Positions 26,241 to 38,469 of a stretch of DNA of 64,000 nucleotides are shown here, piece after piece. This DNA comes from Branchiostoma floridae (lineage: Eukaryota; Chordata; Leptocardii; Amphioxiformes; Branchiostomatidae): positions 10,231,729 to 10,295,728 of the forward strand of contig NC_049991.1 of assembly GCF_000003815.2 (NCBI RefSeq), in the 5' to 3' direction. The notes under the pieces were generated by a model. The model saw only the letters and a list, made by a program, of their open reading frames with translations, had not been told where the DNA came from and did not search any database. The position numbers and the translations under genes were made by a program. Every line of letters begins with the position of its first letter. Positions within the stretch are counted from its first letter, which is position 1.

Positions 26241-26632
26241 TATGGGTGCGAGGGGGGTTGAGAGAGTAGCTTGGTTGATGTTCACGGAATATCTATTCGT
26301 CGATCGCTAGCTGATCATCATCAGATGTGTGTCATTTATGTCCATCGGCTTCAGTGCCATGATGAAAAAGTAATGGGAATTTTAAAGAGCTACCTGATTC
26401 CCTATGTATCTATTACCATATACAGTAGACATATAATATCTAATAAAATAATGAGTTCACTACATTTATGAATCTTCCATTTAGGCGGAAACCTGAACCA
26501 ATGCACATTGGATACAGCTATTGTATTTCTCATCGAGAAACCAAATCGTTTATTGACATATTCGCATGTCTTGCTTCTCCATCCTAAAAAGACGCAGCAG
26601 AATGTACATACAGGGGGAAGGTGTATATTATT

Positions 26633-27625
26633 AGTCTCCAGGCAGACCCTACGGTGCCTAAAGAGATAGTATCAAAGCTGGCAAAGGTGTATAGCCGGCC
26701 AAAGGGAGGTAGCCGGCCAAACGGAGTCAAACGGGCACCGGTGCCGCTATACCAAGTCCCTTGCGAGCTTTGATACTATTTCCAGGGGTGCCTAAGCATT
26801 TACACGAACCCTATGAAATTCGTACGAATATTGAATGAATGAATGAATGAAAGACCTTTATTGTACATTCATGCCTCGACGGGCTAGGTACAGGTCACTG
26901 ATAACAGGCATGACTGATAACAGAATAACAAATATATGAGAAAACAACAGGATACAATTTAACTAGTTGAAGGTACTAAGCTAACAGGATGGTCGACATC
27001 TTCTCACACGAATCACTATGCGAAAACGCACGAATATTATGAAATTCGCACGAATCACTATGCAAAAACGCACGAATATTATGAAATTCGCACGAATCAC
27101 TATGTGATACACACGAACCTTATGAGATTTGCACGAACCTTATGCGAAATTGCGCTAAATTGCGCAACCACTGCCGGGGTCACGTGACAGACGGAGCGGG
27201 ATTTTCAAGATGGCGGCTTCGATCGGCGGCGACGGAAAATACGATGTAACACGCCGAAATGAAGCAAAACAGTAGCTCACAGGCTATCAAATACATCTTT
27301 GCGACGGTAAATGTCCATTCCATGCCTTGAAATATAAATATCACGGGTAGAAATTCTCAAAATCATGCCTCCTCCCGGCCGCCGTTTTTGCATATTAAGG
27401 ATCGTGCAAATCTCATAAGGTTCGTGTGAATCACATAGTGATTCGTGCGAATTTCATAATATTCGTGCGTTTTTGCATAGTGATTCGTGCGAATTTCATA
27501 ATATTCGTGCGTTTTCGCATGGTGATTCGTGTGTATCACATAATATTCGTACGAATTTCATAGGGTTCGTGCAAATGCTTAGGCACCCCTGATTTCTAAG
27601 GCAAGGTAGGGTCTGCTTGGAGACT
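26633..27625. mobile_element. 1-kb foldback element with promoter-like core
   Basis: Outer inverted ends AGTCTCCAGGCAGACCCTAC (26633) and its complement ending at 27625 enclose long inner arms (26784-27133 and 27399-27590) built from repeats of CACGAATATTATGAAATTCG and CACGAATCACTATG. The roughly 260-bp centre (27135-27398) is not repetitive and contains CACGTGAC and AAGATGGCGGC. A retroposon tail splits the left arm at 26836-26997. No transposase is encoded. Confidence 0.8.
26836..26997 (-). mobile_element. Non-LTR retroposon 3' tail inside the foldback arm
   Basis: Four GAAT units, then AAAGACCTTTATTGTACATT and a body of about 150 bp. On the minus strand this is a body, AATAAAGG and an (ATTC)n end. 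The inverted arm resumes on the other side, so the tail inserted after the foldback element. Confidence 0.65.
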
Positions 27626-28069
27626 AGATTATTATGACTTCCAGTCCAACTTCTGCCTCCTACATCGCATGAAATATACATGTAGACCTTACGAAAGTCG
27701 CTGTACTTTTGTCGTGTCAATAAAGATTGTTGATATAAACATATACTGACAATCTGCCATGTCTACTATTTAGTAAAATCCTTCCATCAAAATCAGGGGA
27801 CAAAATGCTTGAAACGGATCATATCAATCTTCATTTGTTCTATCAGTTTTTACAAATCATTCTTAAAATGTCTTTATAATATGTTTATATATTTATATCT
27901 TAAGCCAAATTCGCAGGCTACTCTAATGTTATGATATAGGGTATGTATCCTAAATAGAAAATTAATTATATGAATATAGAAAGGGTTTCTCTGGCACACA
28001 CAACACGTTTAATAAACTGTGTCAAAAACATGAGCCAGTTTCTGAAGCACATGAACCCAGGTGACGGGT

Positions 28070-31000
28070 TTACACAAGAATGCCCCTGCAGTCTGCCCCG
28101 TGGCACTCTGGGAAGGGGAATGTCTCCGGAATGATGTGCACCTCGGTGGTGAACTCAAGAGCAGTTCCATGGGGAGCCGGGAACGTGGCCTGGAGAAACA
28201 ACAGTGCAGGTCCCGATAACGAAGGAAAAGAGTCATCATTCTGCCTTACACAACTGATAACACAATTAATAAAATTCTACAGTATACAGAGTATGATAAC
28301 GAATGTTTATCTTACTTTACAATGATGCCAAACAAACTCTAAAGTTTGCCAGTACCCACCTGTATGAAGAACGCCAGCCACCCGACAGCGGGGATATCAA
28401 ACTCTGCAACGTATGTTCCATTTCCCTGCATGTATGAAGGAAAATAATTACAACTGATACACTTTCAACAAGATATTGCGATAAAAAATCAATCTTGTTT
28501 CATATTTCTACCAAAGACTTTAATCAATACTTTCACTACAGTTACCAATATCGTGATTAACGCCTTTGACTCCATATACGGACCAAGTTGCGTTCAAACA
28601 TAGCTGCTACCTACATTTCTTTTAGATCAGAGAACATTGTGGTGAGCATTTACCATATCCTGCACGTCCTCAGGCAGCCAGACGATGGGCTGGGGTAGTG
28701 GACTCGGCTCTCCGGGCGGCTGATTCACCAGACGAAAATCACGTCTGGTCATGGCGAAAGAAAAGTTGTACATTTTCTTTTGTTCGCTAAGTAATTAAAC
28801 ACAGACACCCACGGAAACCACTCTATGTACCACATATGTTAACAGCATTACAAAAGTATATAGCGGATACTTACCTTTTACGGTCAAGTGTATGCGCGTG
28901 GAAAGACCGGATCGTCAAAGGTTTCATGTTGGTGTGTAGCGTTATTGTCCCGCTTTTTGTACCCTGAAAGAAAGTCAGAAAAAAATACAGACTAGTGCTG
29001 CACGGTGCGTTTCATCGTGATTTTCATGAGTGCATTCACATGCTCGGAATAAGTTCTAATTATCTCATTGGTTTGCACAAACCATGAGCGATATTTTCTT
29101 CTCTAATATGATTTGCAAACACAAATCAAATAATAATGATATGCAATAAACACAAATCAAACACTAGTAGTGGCAAATCGAAGTATACCGTTTGTCTCGT
29201 CCACGTCATCTTTGGCCGGGGCGAGTCCTGTCGGCATAAACATGTTTGTGGGTAAGCAACTTTGCAAACAAGGATGAGACACGACACCTTGCAGAATGTG
29301 TAGGAATAGCAGAGAGAGGACTTGAGGCAGAAAGTGAGATAGAGACCTTCTTTTTTTTTCCCAGTCGAACCTTTCCTCTCTAGTCCTATGGTCGGTCTGT
29401 CCTACACTATGCGTTTATATCTTTTATACATCTTTTATACGGTCTCTGCTGTAAAAGTAAGACGTTTTGAGAAATCTTGATTCTCAGGGTTACTGGGCTA
29501 GCGAGGTAACGCCTCCTTTCCACTAGACGGCGATCGCCCTGCGCTCTCACTGCGACCTAAATATGATATGTGTATCCTGGGTATGGCATACAAAATGTAA
29601 AAGTTTGATCAAGAAAACAACAAAACACACAAAGTATAAAACGATTTGTTTGTTTCCATACAATTCGTTGAAAGACATGTCAAATTTTAGGTCGCAGAGA
29701 GAGCGCGGTGAGAGCGCCGCCCTAGTGGAAGGGGGGGTATAAGAAACCAAGCGTATGGTCGTTTACGGTCCTGTAACATAGTTCACGCATGGGCCTAGTA
29801 TGTGTCATAAAACAAAATTGATAAATAAATAAATCTTTATTGCAAATTCATGCCCAAGGGCTAATTGCATACCAAGTAATTAGTGGTATACATGATCATA
29901 CTTAACAAAGAAGGAAAATGATACTCATAGATAAATCAAAAGGGAATAACGACTAATATAAATCTATTTCTACTTAAGTTATTTGATGGGTTAATACTCC
30001 ATTAGCACGTACTGATTTTGAATTAACGCATATAGGGTTGGAATAAGATTAGCCAATACCTCTACAAGACTGAGGAAAAACGCCCGCAATCCAAAGAACA
30101 GGCTGATTTCATGACCCGCCATTTCATGCTCAGCATTTGGCATCCATCTGCAGGGATTTAAAAAAAAAGTAGTTCATGTATCAGTCAAATGAGACAACCT
30201 TGATGTCCTGATGATATGACGTGAAGGATAAAAGGATACGTTCGGATACCAAGACTTACCTTCTATACTTCTCTCCTTCCAACTGGTCCCAGTAGAAGTA
30301 GGAATCATCAGGCATGAAGAACTCGTCACCTCCCGTTCCAATGATGTACTTGGGCATCGTCAGACGATCCTTGTATGCTGATGTTAAATATTTGTAACTC
30401 AAGATAACATTTAGGTATATATGATACATTTCAGAAGCATAATAAATTTCAGAAGAATTTAGATGATAATGACAGCACATATGGCTCAGAATCCAACGGA
30501 AAAGTTCATCACAAAAGTCTTACCAAGTGGGTCAATGATGGCCGCCATTTTTTCGAAATTCGGATCATCCAGCCGACCAGTAATGTTGACGCCATAGTAG
30601 TCTTTAAAGGCCCACGTCCAACCACCCAGGGCTCGGTAACAGTGGTGCAGATTCTGTTCATGATTTAAATATGAATGATCTCAGACACGTCAATAGCTTC
30701 AACTTAACGTCAAGACATATACACCATTGTTTTTTCAAACAGGCATTTTGTTCCATTTTGCACATTTGACTTTTGCCACATTTGCACCGATGCCAGTAGG
30801 GGATGTAGGACCGGCTGGGTTGGGAAGCCACAAATTAGACTGACGGATACCGCGAGGGTTAGCACGGGGGTACCTCTCGGTGTGCTCACGATAAGCGTAC
30901 GGCCTCTAGTTGCTACGGGGTCCCGGGCTGATTTTAAATACGTCGGTCCTCAAAATAGCCCGTAGCCATAGGGTGTTTCATGTGGCCACGTAGGGGGCAC

Positions 31001-33484
31001 ACCCGAAAGTGACAACAAAAGGTATGTGAACTTCCCGGCAAGGTCCCTTCTCCCAATCTTGACCGAAGCATTACTCGCGATCGGTAAACAAGAAAATAGC
31101 CAATGAAGCCCTCTTCCTTTCCAGTGGATTTGGATGAGACAACGACATATATATAATGATTGCCTCTCTAGTGCTAGTTCTACATACCTTTTGAAGGTTC
31201 AGGAGATCCATGACCATAGGAGCTATAGCAAACACCCTCTTGTCTACCGCAGCAGTGGTCCACGTGGTCCAACCGCGCTGTCAGGAAACATCAATAACAT
31301 CGTCATTACACCGGTCAAGTAGCCATTATAACCCATTGCATGCAAAATATTCATATAACTGAAACATTGTTGATTAACTTATCTTTTTTTGTGTTAAGAA
31401 ATAACATTTTCGCACACCTTTGACGCCCCTACTACCATAAACCTCTCTGGCTGACTCCCCGTCATTCTGTTGACAAAGTCTTGCACTGTGTCCATCGTCC
31501 GCACTGCTGCCTTCAAAAGATATATCAGCATGTTTTGCATGATTAATAACGAACTCAAGATACTCAAAATTTCATTGGCTACAGTTTTGGAAATAAGGGA
31601 CACGAAGTGTATTGTGCAAATCGTTCAGCACGCTTATTTGTATTATACCTGACACAAAAGTACAAATATATTTGTAACCTTTGTCATAGGGTTCCTGAGC
31701 AGCCAGTCGGGCTGGTCCGGGTTGTCCAGGAAGTGTCTCCACGTGTACGCGATGATTTGGTCTTCAGCGCGACGCATTCGCTGTGGATCGTTCTGAAACG
31801 AGAAGAAAACGGAGAGATATAAAGACGTAAGATCCGTCAAAGCATGACGAGGTCGGCAAAATTGTAAATGAAGCTACGTACACCTTCAATCTATCAAAGA
31901 TTTAAAAAAGGGGGGAAAATCATTAGTCGTATTACATTGTACTACTAATTATCAACAAGATAATTACCTTAAACACGAGGTGCTGGTTGGGTATCTGTGT
32001 CAATTCCACTCCGACACTAGGGAAATAAAGAATCGGTAATATAAGAGCTATCTAACAAGCAAAAATCGTGACCAAAGCTTGGTCAGAGTACGAGATCAAA
32101 ACCGAAGTTCCGCTGCAGTGCCAAGGGAATCCAATAATTTTCAGTTCATCCCACAACACTCTAAATATGAAACCAATCCTTCCAGCAATTATCTTGAAAA
32201 CAGACAGACAGACAGACAAGTAAATGCTGCAAAAATATAACTTCAATGAATATTTATTCTATGGAGGTATATATGATAAAAGTACTACGCTATGTCATAC
32301 ATACAATATATACGTATGCCTACTACACTATGTACTATTTGGACTATTTCATACCTTCCCGTTGACAGCGCAAACATATGGGTCAGTCCGATCATGTTGT
32401 CATAATGACCGGGAAGCCTAAAGGAAGAAATGATAATTAAGGAAATCTGTACAACATCACTCCAAAAATCAGAGCAAGCACATTAGCATAAATAGAATAA
32501 CGCCCTTGATGACAAACGGTAAACAAATGAATGAGAAGACAATGACGATACCTTTCCGGCTCATTATTAAACCCTCCATCTATGTACATAAATGCGGCGT
32601 CAGGGTGGGACATGTTGTCTGGGACAGTGACGGTCAGGAAGTGCCACCAGATCGGACGGTCAACGTCATCCTCTGTATGTAGGAACCAACAAATCATAGA
32701 GTTTCCAATAATAAACCACAATGATTAAAAAGTATATGCACCCTCGTACAAGTTTTTGATTAAAATGGTACTAAACTCCAGAAGGAGTGTTATTTTCCAA
32801 TAGATCATGTATCAGTGAATTCACAATCAGCAACCTTTTTTGCAGAATTTCACTTGTGGTGAAATACTAGTACGCGACGTGTGTTTAGATAACCCGGTAA
32901 ACCCATGAAGACCCCACCCATGCCTTCTTATACGTATAGACTGTACTATTTTTGGCATAAATGAGGAATGATGTGTACACCAAGACGACCAATTAATTGT
33001 ACACAAGATATCAAACAACAAATAACAATTAGGACGAGTTTTGTAAGCGAACCATTCGCCAGACCTTGTCAGACACATTACATTCAGGCATAGCCTGAGA
33101 TTAACCTCATTAAAGAGTACTAAGGAGTTTAGCACAATACTGAATGCGTTTTGAAGTACGAGACTATCGTTAAATTTTTGACTTTCATTCTCCAAAGTAC
33201 TGATTTCATCGCACTATATTGAATGAAGGAACGTTATTACTCAACAATCTATGGACACGGTTTGCCTGTGTAGCCTCACCTGTGAGCCATTGTTGTGAGG
33301 TCATGTTGAGGAGGTACATGGTGTAACCGGGACCCTTCAGACGCCATTCCAACACCTCGTGGTAGGAGTAGTGAGGGTCCGGCTTGTTGACGTAGTCGTC
33401 CAGCGGGGTGGTCAGTACACTGGGCGGAACAAACGCCACAAACAGTAGCAGGAACAGGACCGAACAAACGCTCTCCGCAGACAT
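28070..33484 (-). CDS. AprA/PhoPQ-related secreted protein, copy E
   Basis: Fifteen exons: 33280-33484, about 32552-32672, 32355-32417, 31968-32016, 31679-31792, 31418-31510, 31188-31277, 30524-30653, 30260-30377, 30060-30147, 29189-29227, 28875-28963, 28654-28744, 28360-28425, 28070-28189 (stop TAA). Predicted 491 residues with signal peptide ([21 protein letters not shown]), [47 protein letters not shown] and the exon 10 GHE motif. Coding exons are close to those of D, F and G. All splice sites are GT-AG. Introns 10 and 7 are long: the first holds a MITE and a LINE tail, the second about 300 bp of unrecognised GC-richer sequence at 30790-31090. Confidence 0.88.
29508..29738. mobile_element. 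MITE with about 45-bp inverted ends
   Basis: The left end (29511-29560, TTTCCACTAGACGGCG ... CTGCGACCTAAA) is the reverse complement, with some mismatches, of 29683-29738 (TTTAGGTCGCAG ... CCCTAGTGGAA). The AT-rich centre is about 120 bp and has no coding capacity. Located in intron 10 of copy E. Confidence 0.7.
29817..29890 (-). repeat. Non-LTR retroposon 3' tail (ATAA-type)
   Basis: ATAAATAAATAAATCTTTATTGC followed by AATTCATGCCCAAGGGCTA is a relative of the tails at 26836 and 61733, with a different terminal microsatellite. Read on the minus strand it ends in (TTTA)n. Confidence 0.5.
30790..31090. other. Unrecognised GC-richer insert in intron 7 of copy E
   Basis: About 300 bp absent from the same intron of the other copies, richer in GC than its surroundings (GGACCGGCTGGGTTGGGAAG near its start). 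There are no clear inverted ends, reading frame or tRNA boxes. Possibly a fragment of a retroelement. Confidence 0.35.
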
Positions 33485-33517
33485 GATTGTATAATGCGCC
33501 TGGGATATGGAGGTCCA

Positions 33518-33583
33518 TTGATATAAATGTATTCAATGGACTTTGTTTCATGTTACCTCGGGGTCAAAAGGTCTGTTTATACA
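33518..33583 (-). promoter_or_regulatory. Core and proximal promoter of copy E
   Basis: A TATA-like TTTATATC at about 33518-33526 and, at 33559-33583, GGGGTCAAAAGGTCT joined to TGTTTATAC; TACGTAACAG follows at about 33616. Same order and spacing as copy D. Confidence 0.55.
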
Positions 33584-33599
33584 GATATAGGACCTGTTA

Positions 33600-34490
33600 T
33601 AGAAGAGAGGAACGAATACGTAACAGAGATCAAAGATCGCACGATGATGGTTCCATGCGCGATAATAGCGCCGTTCGTCGAAAGGTTGGGAATAGGGCGC
33701 AATTGTTTAAACAAAGGTCGTATGACATCGTGCGCGATGTGGTGATAAGAGCGTAATTAAGTCAATTGCAGGTGAACACAGGTAAATCGTAGGTAAAATA
33801 AGCCAACGGGGAGCGTCCTAAAATGAAAAATAGAGCTGAAATGAACGTTCAGAATTTCTCCATCGTCGTACGATTTTGTTTCCCCCATGGCCATAACAGG
33901 CTTCAATACGGTCATTTTATCCTACTGATGATGTAAACTATTCGTAAATTTTGACCACGTTGCGGTGTCTCCGCTGATATTGTTTATGTTGATAAAAAGG
34001 AGAACCATCAGTAGCAACTGTTTACAGTAGCAACCAGAAAACAGCGTTCCCATAGAAGAGCCTGCTTCCAAGGCTAGTAGCTTTATATTGGCAGGTTCAG
34101 TACCACGCGCAGGTGATGCGGACAATTGTTTGATGGCTGCATACAGGTGGGTTAATTATTACATCATATCAGCTCTAGCCTGTTGTGAGAAGAGTCTCGC
34201 AAAACAAAGGAGTGTCTAACACAGGTGAAAATGATTACTGGTCTGCGATTGGCCAAGCAATCAGTCATCCGCAGGCATCATTGGCTGTGTATGGCGACTG
34301 GTCTGCAATTGATTCAACAAGCCAGTAGTTTTCTGCAGTGTTTGCCTTGCATTGTATCTATCTATATATCAATCGATCATAAATACTTTTTCGAGCCTTG
34401 GTACCACCCGGCGACTCCTTCTTTATTCTTGCCGTCCGTGGTAAGCAAGCGAATCATTACGACTTAGTCAGCGGTAACTACAGGCATGCG
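33600..34490. other. Spacer before the H4-derived locus
   Basis: No exon, RNA gene or clear repeat was found. The frames present are short and unlike known proteins. Confidence 0.4.
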
Positions 34491-34559
34491 CATTTCCAGC
34501 TGCAGTACTGTAATGTTTATCAACCGCTGCCCCTATTCGTGCGTTGCAATTAATTTCAT

Positions 34560-34750
34560 TACGTCAGATAACCAATCGTGCGAGTGCATTTTTGGACCAA
34601 TGACGCTGTGGGGATTTTCTAGACTAGACCAATCGTGAGCCAGCTCCTGTGTTCACCTGTCTAAAATTCCAGACACCGTCGCGTCATTTGTCTGGTAGCT
34701 GTCTGAGTTGACGGACATATAAACCTCACAGCTTCCCAGCACAGAACAAC
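34560..34750 (+). promoter_or_regulatory. CCAAT/TATA promoter, histone-gene-like
   Basis: Three CCAAT boxes on the plus strand at 34572-34576, 34597-34601 and 34629-34633, preceded by TTACGTCAG, are followed by CATATAAA at 34716-34723. The expected start is near 34747, and the first splice donor (AACAG|GTTAGT) is at 34809/34810. Multiple CCAAT boxes plus a strong TATA box are typical of replication-dependent histone genes. The link to histones is supported by the H4 fragments downstream but remains inference. Confidence 0.6.
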
Positions 34751-35669
34751 ATCACGGCCGCTGTGTGAGAGCGTCCTTTGTACTTCGAGCGCCCTACTTT
34801 AGATAACAGGTTAGTATGGTCGTTCTTCACAGAATGCCCTTATACGTTTTGTATAAATTATCGTCAGTACATGTCAATATTCGGTAACGCCTACGTTAAC
34901 GTTGGATTCCTTTGTGACCGTCGGAGGTTACAAAACTAGCTGCACTTACATGTAAGGCATTCTAGTACTATTTTGTCTTTATAATTTATTTGACCTTAGT
35001 CTGTCTCGACCTTATTTGTAATTGTTATTTCACTTTCCAGGATCTTCTTGGCGCCGTCAAGCCCGAATCAACTGCAGCTGCAATGTCCCTGGTGGGACTT
35101 ATCCTGGTGAGAGGTTGCCCAATGTCCTCTCCACGGTTAGCTGTACGGTGACGTCCAGAAACATCGGTGTACGGCCTGCCAAGGGACCTGAAAAGATAAG
35201 TTCTTGTGTATTTTCTGGGGTGTGACTATATACAAACATATTGCAAAGATGGACGGGTTCTCAATATGTCGTCGGCATGATAGATAATTTGTGTGGCCTT
35301 TTGCGTATTATAAATCGTATAGTATAACAAAGCAAGAAGACTGTCTCGACCTAATTGTAATAATTACGTTTTGTTGCTTCCAGAATCTTATCGATGTCAT
35401 CATGCCCGGATCAAGATCGGTGTACGACTTGCCAAGGGACCTGGAACTAAGTTAAGTTCTCAATATATGTTTCTTATGTGGTGTGCAATGTCGCAGATAT
35501 AGGCTGGGATTAACTTGTCGTTGGCATGATAGGAAGTAAATTGTGATGTTTCGTTAACTGAGCAAATTCTTGGTGGTAAGGTGCTTGTGTGTGTTTTGTT
35601 GACCTGCCAAGTGATGTTACTTGTAGGGGTTTATATTATAGTAGGCGTTTATGTTATACTTATTAGGAC

Positions 35670-36130
35670 ATTTTGTAAATAGAGGCTCCTTTTGCATCCA
35701 GGGCTTCAGTCCGTTTCTGTGGTGTACAGGCTTGGTGTGTGGCTGGTTTGGTTTTTGTGGCTATGTCGATGGCCACAGAAATTCAGGCATTTTTTGTAAA
35801 TTCTGTTCTTTACAAAACAGGGTTTTCCCTGGTTCACCATCTGTTGTCATTTCTGTTTTATGTCATGGTCAGTGGTTGTCGGGGACCTAGACCATTACAT
35901 AATCTGCCTCGTGTCGTTTTCTTGGGTCCCGAACCAAGAGAACGACACAGGCCAGAAAGGAAGACAGGTGGCTGAAGAGCCAATTCAATGTTATATAGAA
36001 TATAGTTTATTCCTTTACTAACATATTAGACTTCTCGGCGTCAACACAGTCACAGAAACTGAATCGGCTATGCATTGGGCTTGTATATCGCAGAAACAGA
36101 CTGAAGCATTGTGTACAGAAGTAGCCATTA
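35670..36130 (+). repeat. Foldback unit 1 with central hairpin
   Basis: Imperfect inverted arms at about 35680-35775 and 36038-36127 (shared core CAGTCCGTTTCTG / CAGAAACAGACTG) flank a central hairpin at 35904-35956: stem GTGTCGTTTTCTTGG, an 8-nt loop, then CCAAGAGAACGACAC, extended by CTGCCT/AGG-C-CAG with single bulges. The unit is homologous to 38470-38880. Overlapping frames of 78-79 codons are byproducts of this conservation. Confidence 0.7.
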
Positions 36131-36395
36131 GTCTCAAAAATTAATCCAAAATAAACGGCAACATTACTTGGTATTTCATCAAAGCGCACTCAGCACCCTG
36201 CCACCCCTCAGTACTATTTCTATGTTAAATCTAAATTGAAATTATAATCGTAACTTCCTGTCATGCCCCAACACGTAGTTAAGCTTTCATTAAGTGTTAG
36301 GTATAGTCTTTACCATAGTTCTGAGTTAGGTTTTTAATTCATTGTCTTGTCTTTTCTTTTCTTTTCAACCGAGGATCATCGCACCGTAAGAAGAA

Positions 36396-36452
36396 ATGTC
36401 TGCACGCGGAAAGGGTGGCCAGGACTGGTGAAGGAAGGTGCCGAACGTGAAC
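36396..36452 (+). pseudogene. Histone H4 5' fragment 1 (decayed)
   Basis: ATG TCT GCA CGC GGA AAG GGT GGC reads MSARGKGG, against MSGRGKGG at the start of H4. The next 30 bases follow H4 codons for the Gly/Lys-rich tail through shifts of frame and meet a stop after 11 codons. Confidence 0.75.
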
Positions 36453-36778
36453 AATAGCAGTCTTTCCCACACATCTGACAAGGTATCGTACTGTACTATA
36501 CGGAAGCACACAGTTTTTAACTGTAGGACAATAGTCTTTGTCAATGAATGACTTTCTCCGTTGTGTCGGCTAGTTAAAATGTACCGTTTCATTTTCAATT
36601 TTCGTACCTGAATATCACTCTGTATAGTAGTAACGTTAAATAGTAGTATTTGGGGTGACCAGTTTCCAAGTACTTCTCAATGCGCAGCAGGACTTGAACC
36701 TTTTGTGCTTGGTGCAACGATGCTGCATTTCACATATATAAGATGCCACATGTCTGTTCCTTCTACCGATTTGGTAGA

Positions 36779-36890
36779 AATGTTTGGATTTCATAAGTGA
36801 GGAAAGGAGCTGGGTAACTAATGGGGGTGTAAAGCGTCACCGTTACTGAAAGTGCTTCGTGACAACATCCGGTGTATCAAGCACCAAGCA
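36779..36890 (+). pseudogene. Histone H4 5' fragment 2 (decayed)
   Basis: After a damaged start, GTAAAGCGTCACCG (VKRHR) and AAAGTGCTTCGTGACAACAT (KVLRDNI) are clear H4 codons, separated by a small insertion. The downstream flank (TCTTTCCCGACATAGACAAG|GTATTG) matches that of fragment 1. Confidence 0.8.
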
Positions 36891-37159
36891 TTTTATTCAC
36901 TTTGTTTTTCGTTCGTTTGTTGACCATTTGCCACACTTGCTGCACCTTGTTTCCCAGGCCGCGATGCACCGTGAGGCACATTGTCCTGTACTGTGTGTGG
37001 AAGCCACGGAGGCATGAGTCTTTCCCGACATAGACAAGGTATTGTACTGTATTGTGTTTCCAGTTCCTACTTGCCAATGAACACGAGTTGACCCTTTTGT
37101 GTTTGTTGTAGTAGTGAGGCAGCTGATGCATCCCTATTTCTTTTACAGATATCACAGAA

Positions 37160-37230
37160 ATGTGTCTGGAAAGGTGAACAAGGGAGGTACCACGTGGACA
37201 GTCACTGAAGGCGCTTCACAACATCCGGGG
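37160..37230 (+). pseudogene. Histone H4 5' fragment 3 (decayed)
   Basis: ATGTGTCTGGAAAGGTGAAC and AAGGGAGGTACCACG follow the start and tail codons of H4; GGCGCTTCACAACATCCGGG follows VLRDNIQG with losses. A splice-acceptor-like TTCTTTTACAG lies just before it. Confidence 0.65.
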
Positions 37231-37579
37231 AGACAATGGTCTTGACTGAAGCCTTCTTGGTGCCTCCAGTTGCGGGTTTGCTTGGAAGTCTTCATCAGCT
37301 TCTTCAGAAGACATTCCATGACGTTTAGATGACTTGATCGGCACGCAGCCTTTCCACACATTTGACAAGGTAATTAGTTTGATAACAGACTACCTATAGC
37401 ATTAGCCTTGTTGGTACCATGCATAATGAAAAAGATTTTTATTATCAAATTTAGGATAGATATGACATGTAATGTGTGCCTTTTTGGTGGACATGGCCTG
37501 AACAATGCTCCTTATAACTTGATACATGTCTTTCTTTTATCGCAACCCTTACAGCAATGTCTGGGCGTCATGTTGGAAA

Positions 37580-37708
37580 ATGTCTGGACGTCGTGAGGAA
37601 GGAAGGAAGGAAACGAGCTGGGAAATGGAGGTGTAAAGCGTCACCGTCACTGTCACTGTAACTGAGGGTGCTTCGTGACAATATCAAGTGCATCACCAAG
37701 CCAAGGAG
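37580..37708 (+). pseudogene. Histone H4 5' fragment 4 (decayed)
   Basis: Starts ATGTCTGGACGT (MSGR); contains GGAGGTGTAAAGCGTCACCG (GGVKRHR) and GTGCTTCGTGACAATATC (VLRDNI), then ATCACCAAGCCA (ITKP). A CACTGT-type insertion splits it. It ends at a GAG|GTATGT donor-like site. This is the most complete of the four. Confidence 0.8.
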
Positions 37709-38469
37709 GTATGTAGTCTTTTACAGACACATAACAAGGTGTTGTGTTGTAATGTGTTGTGTGAAAGCAATAGAATAGCTATATTTATCAATGAATGATT
37801 GTCCTTGTGACTTGGCAAATTTAAGGTTAACTGTTTCAATGTTTGGATCTGAACAATGCTTTAGTAGTAGAGTTTTCTTTAAATTTTCTTTTAGGACTGG
37901 TTGCAGAGTTTAGGTGTGGAGGCAGCAAATGTGTGCTTGCGCCTTGGCCCAGTGTCTGAACCTGTACTTGTATGCATCGGAGGAAGGAAGCAGACAAGGA
38001 GACTATTGACTCAGGATTAACACCACTGTGAGTGCATCCTATACAACTCAACTCATCCCAACCTGACCCTGACTACAATTTTTCACAAATTCAGACCAGC
38101 GTCACTAATGCTGAACAGTTTATACCAACTATGACAATAGGTATTACCGTATTACAGCTGTATTCTTTTAACTTCTCATGTATAATTTGCCATCATTTCT
38201 AATCCTGGCAGGACATAAGGCTTCCTTGAAAAATGTTTTGATTAGAAAATAGCAAAAAGATGGTAGTCTAGATAGTCATAAATGGTTATAATTTCACTCC
38301 CTTGCAGTTTGAAAGAAGACGTCACTCGGGAGCTCCCAGGATCTAATTGATGTCATCAAGCCTGGATCAACAGCAGCTGTCGCATACCATTCCCCAGGTG
38401 AAGAAAGATGGGTGCTCCAGTTTACGCCCTACCTGCCTAAAATTGTTAAGGTTTAGGCCGATAGGGGGT

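Noticed and set aside
27496-27720. 74-codon frame at the right arm of the foldback element
   Set aside because: Translation of repeat units, without support.
35651-35975. Frames of 78-79 codons repeated at 38580-38789 as a conserved peptide
   Set aside because: The similarity comes from duplication of a foldback unit. Stem changes preserve RNA pairing, and the starts differ.
37152-37361. Possible linker histone or H3 coding on the minus strand
   Set aside because: A short ATGGTKKA-like stretch is too brief and out of frame with anything else; only the H4 resemblance on the plus strand is convincing.
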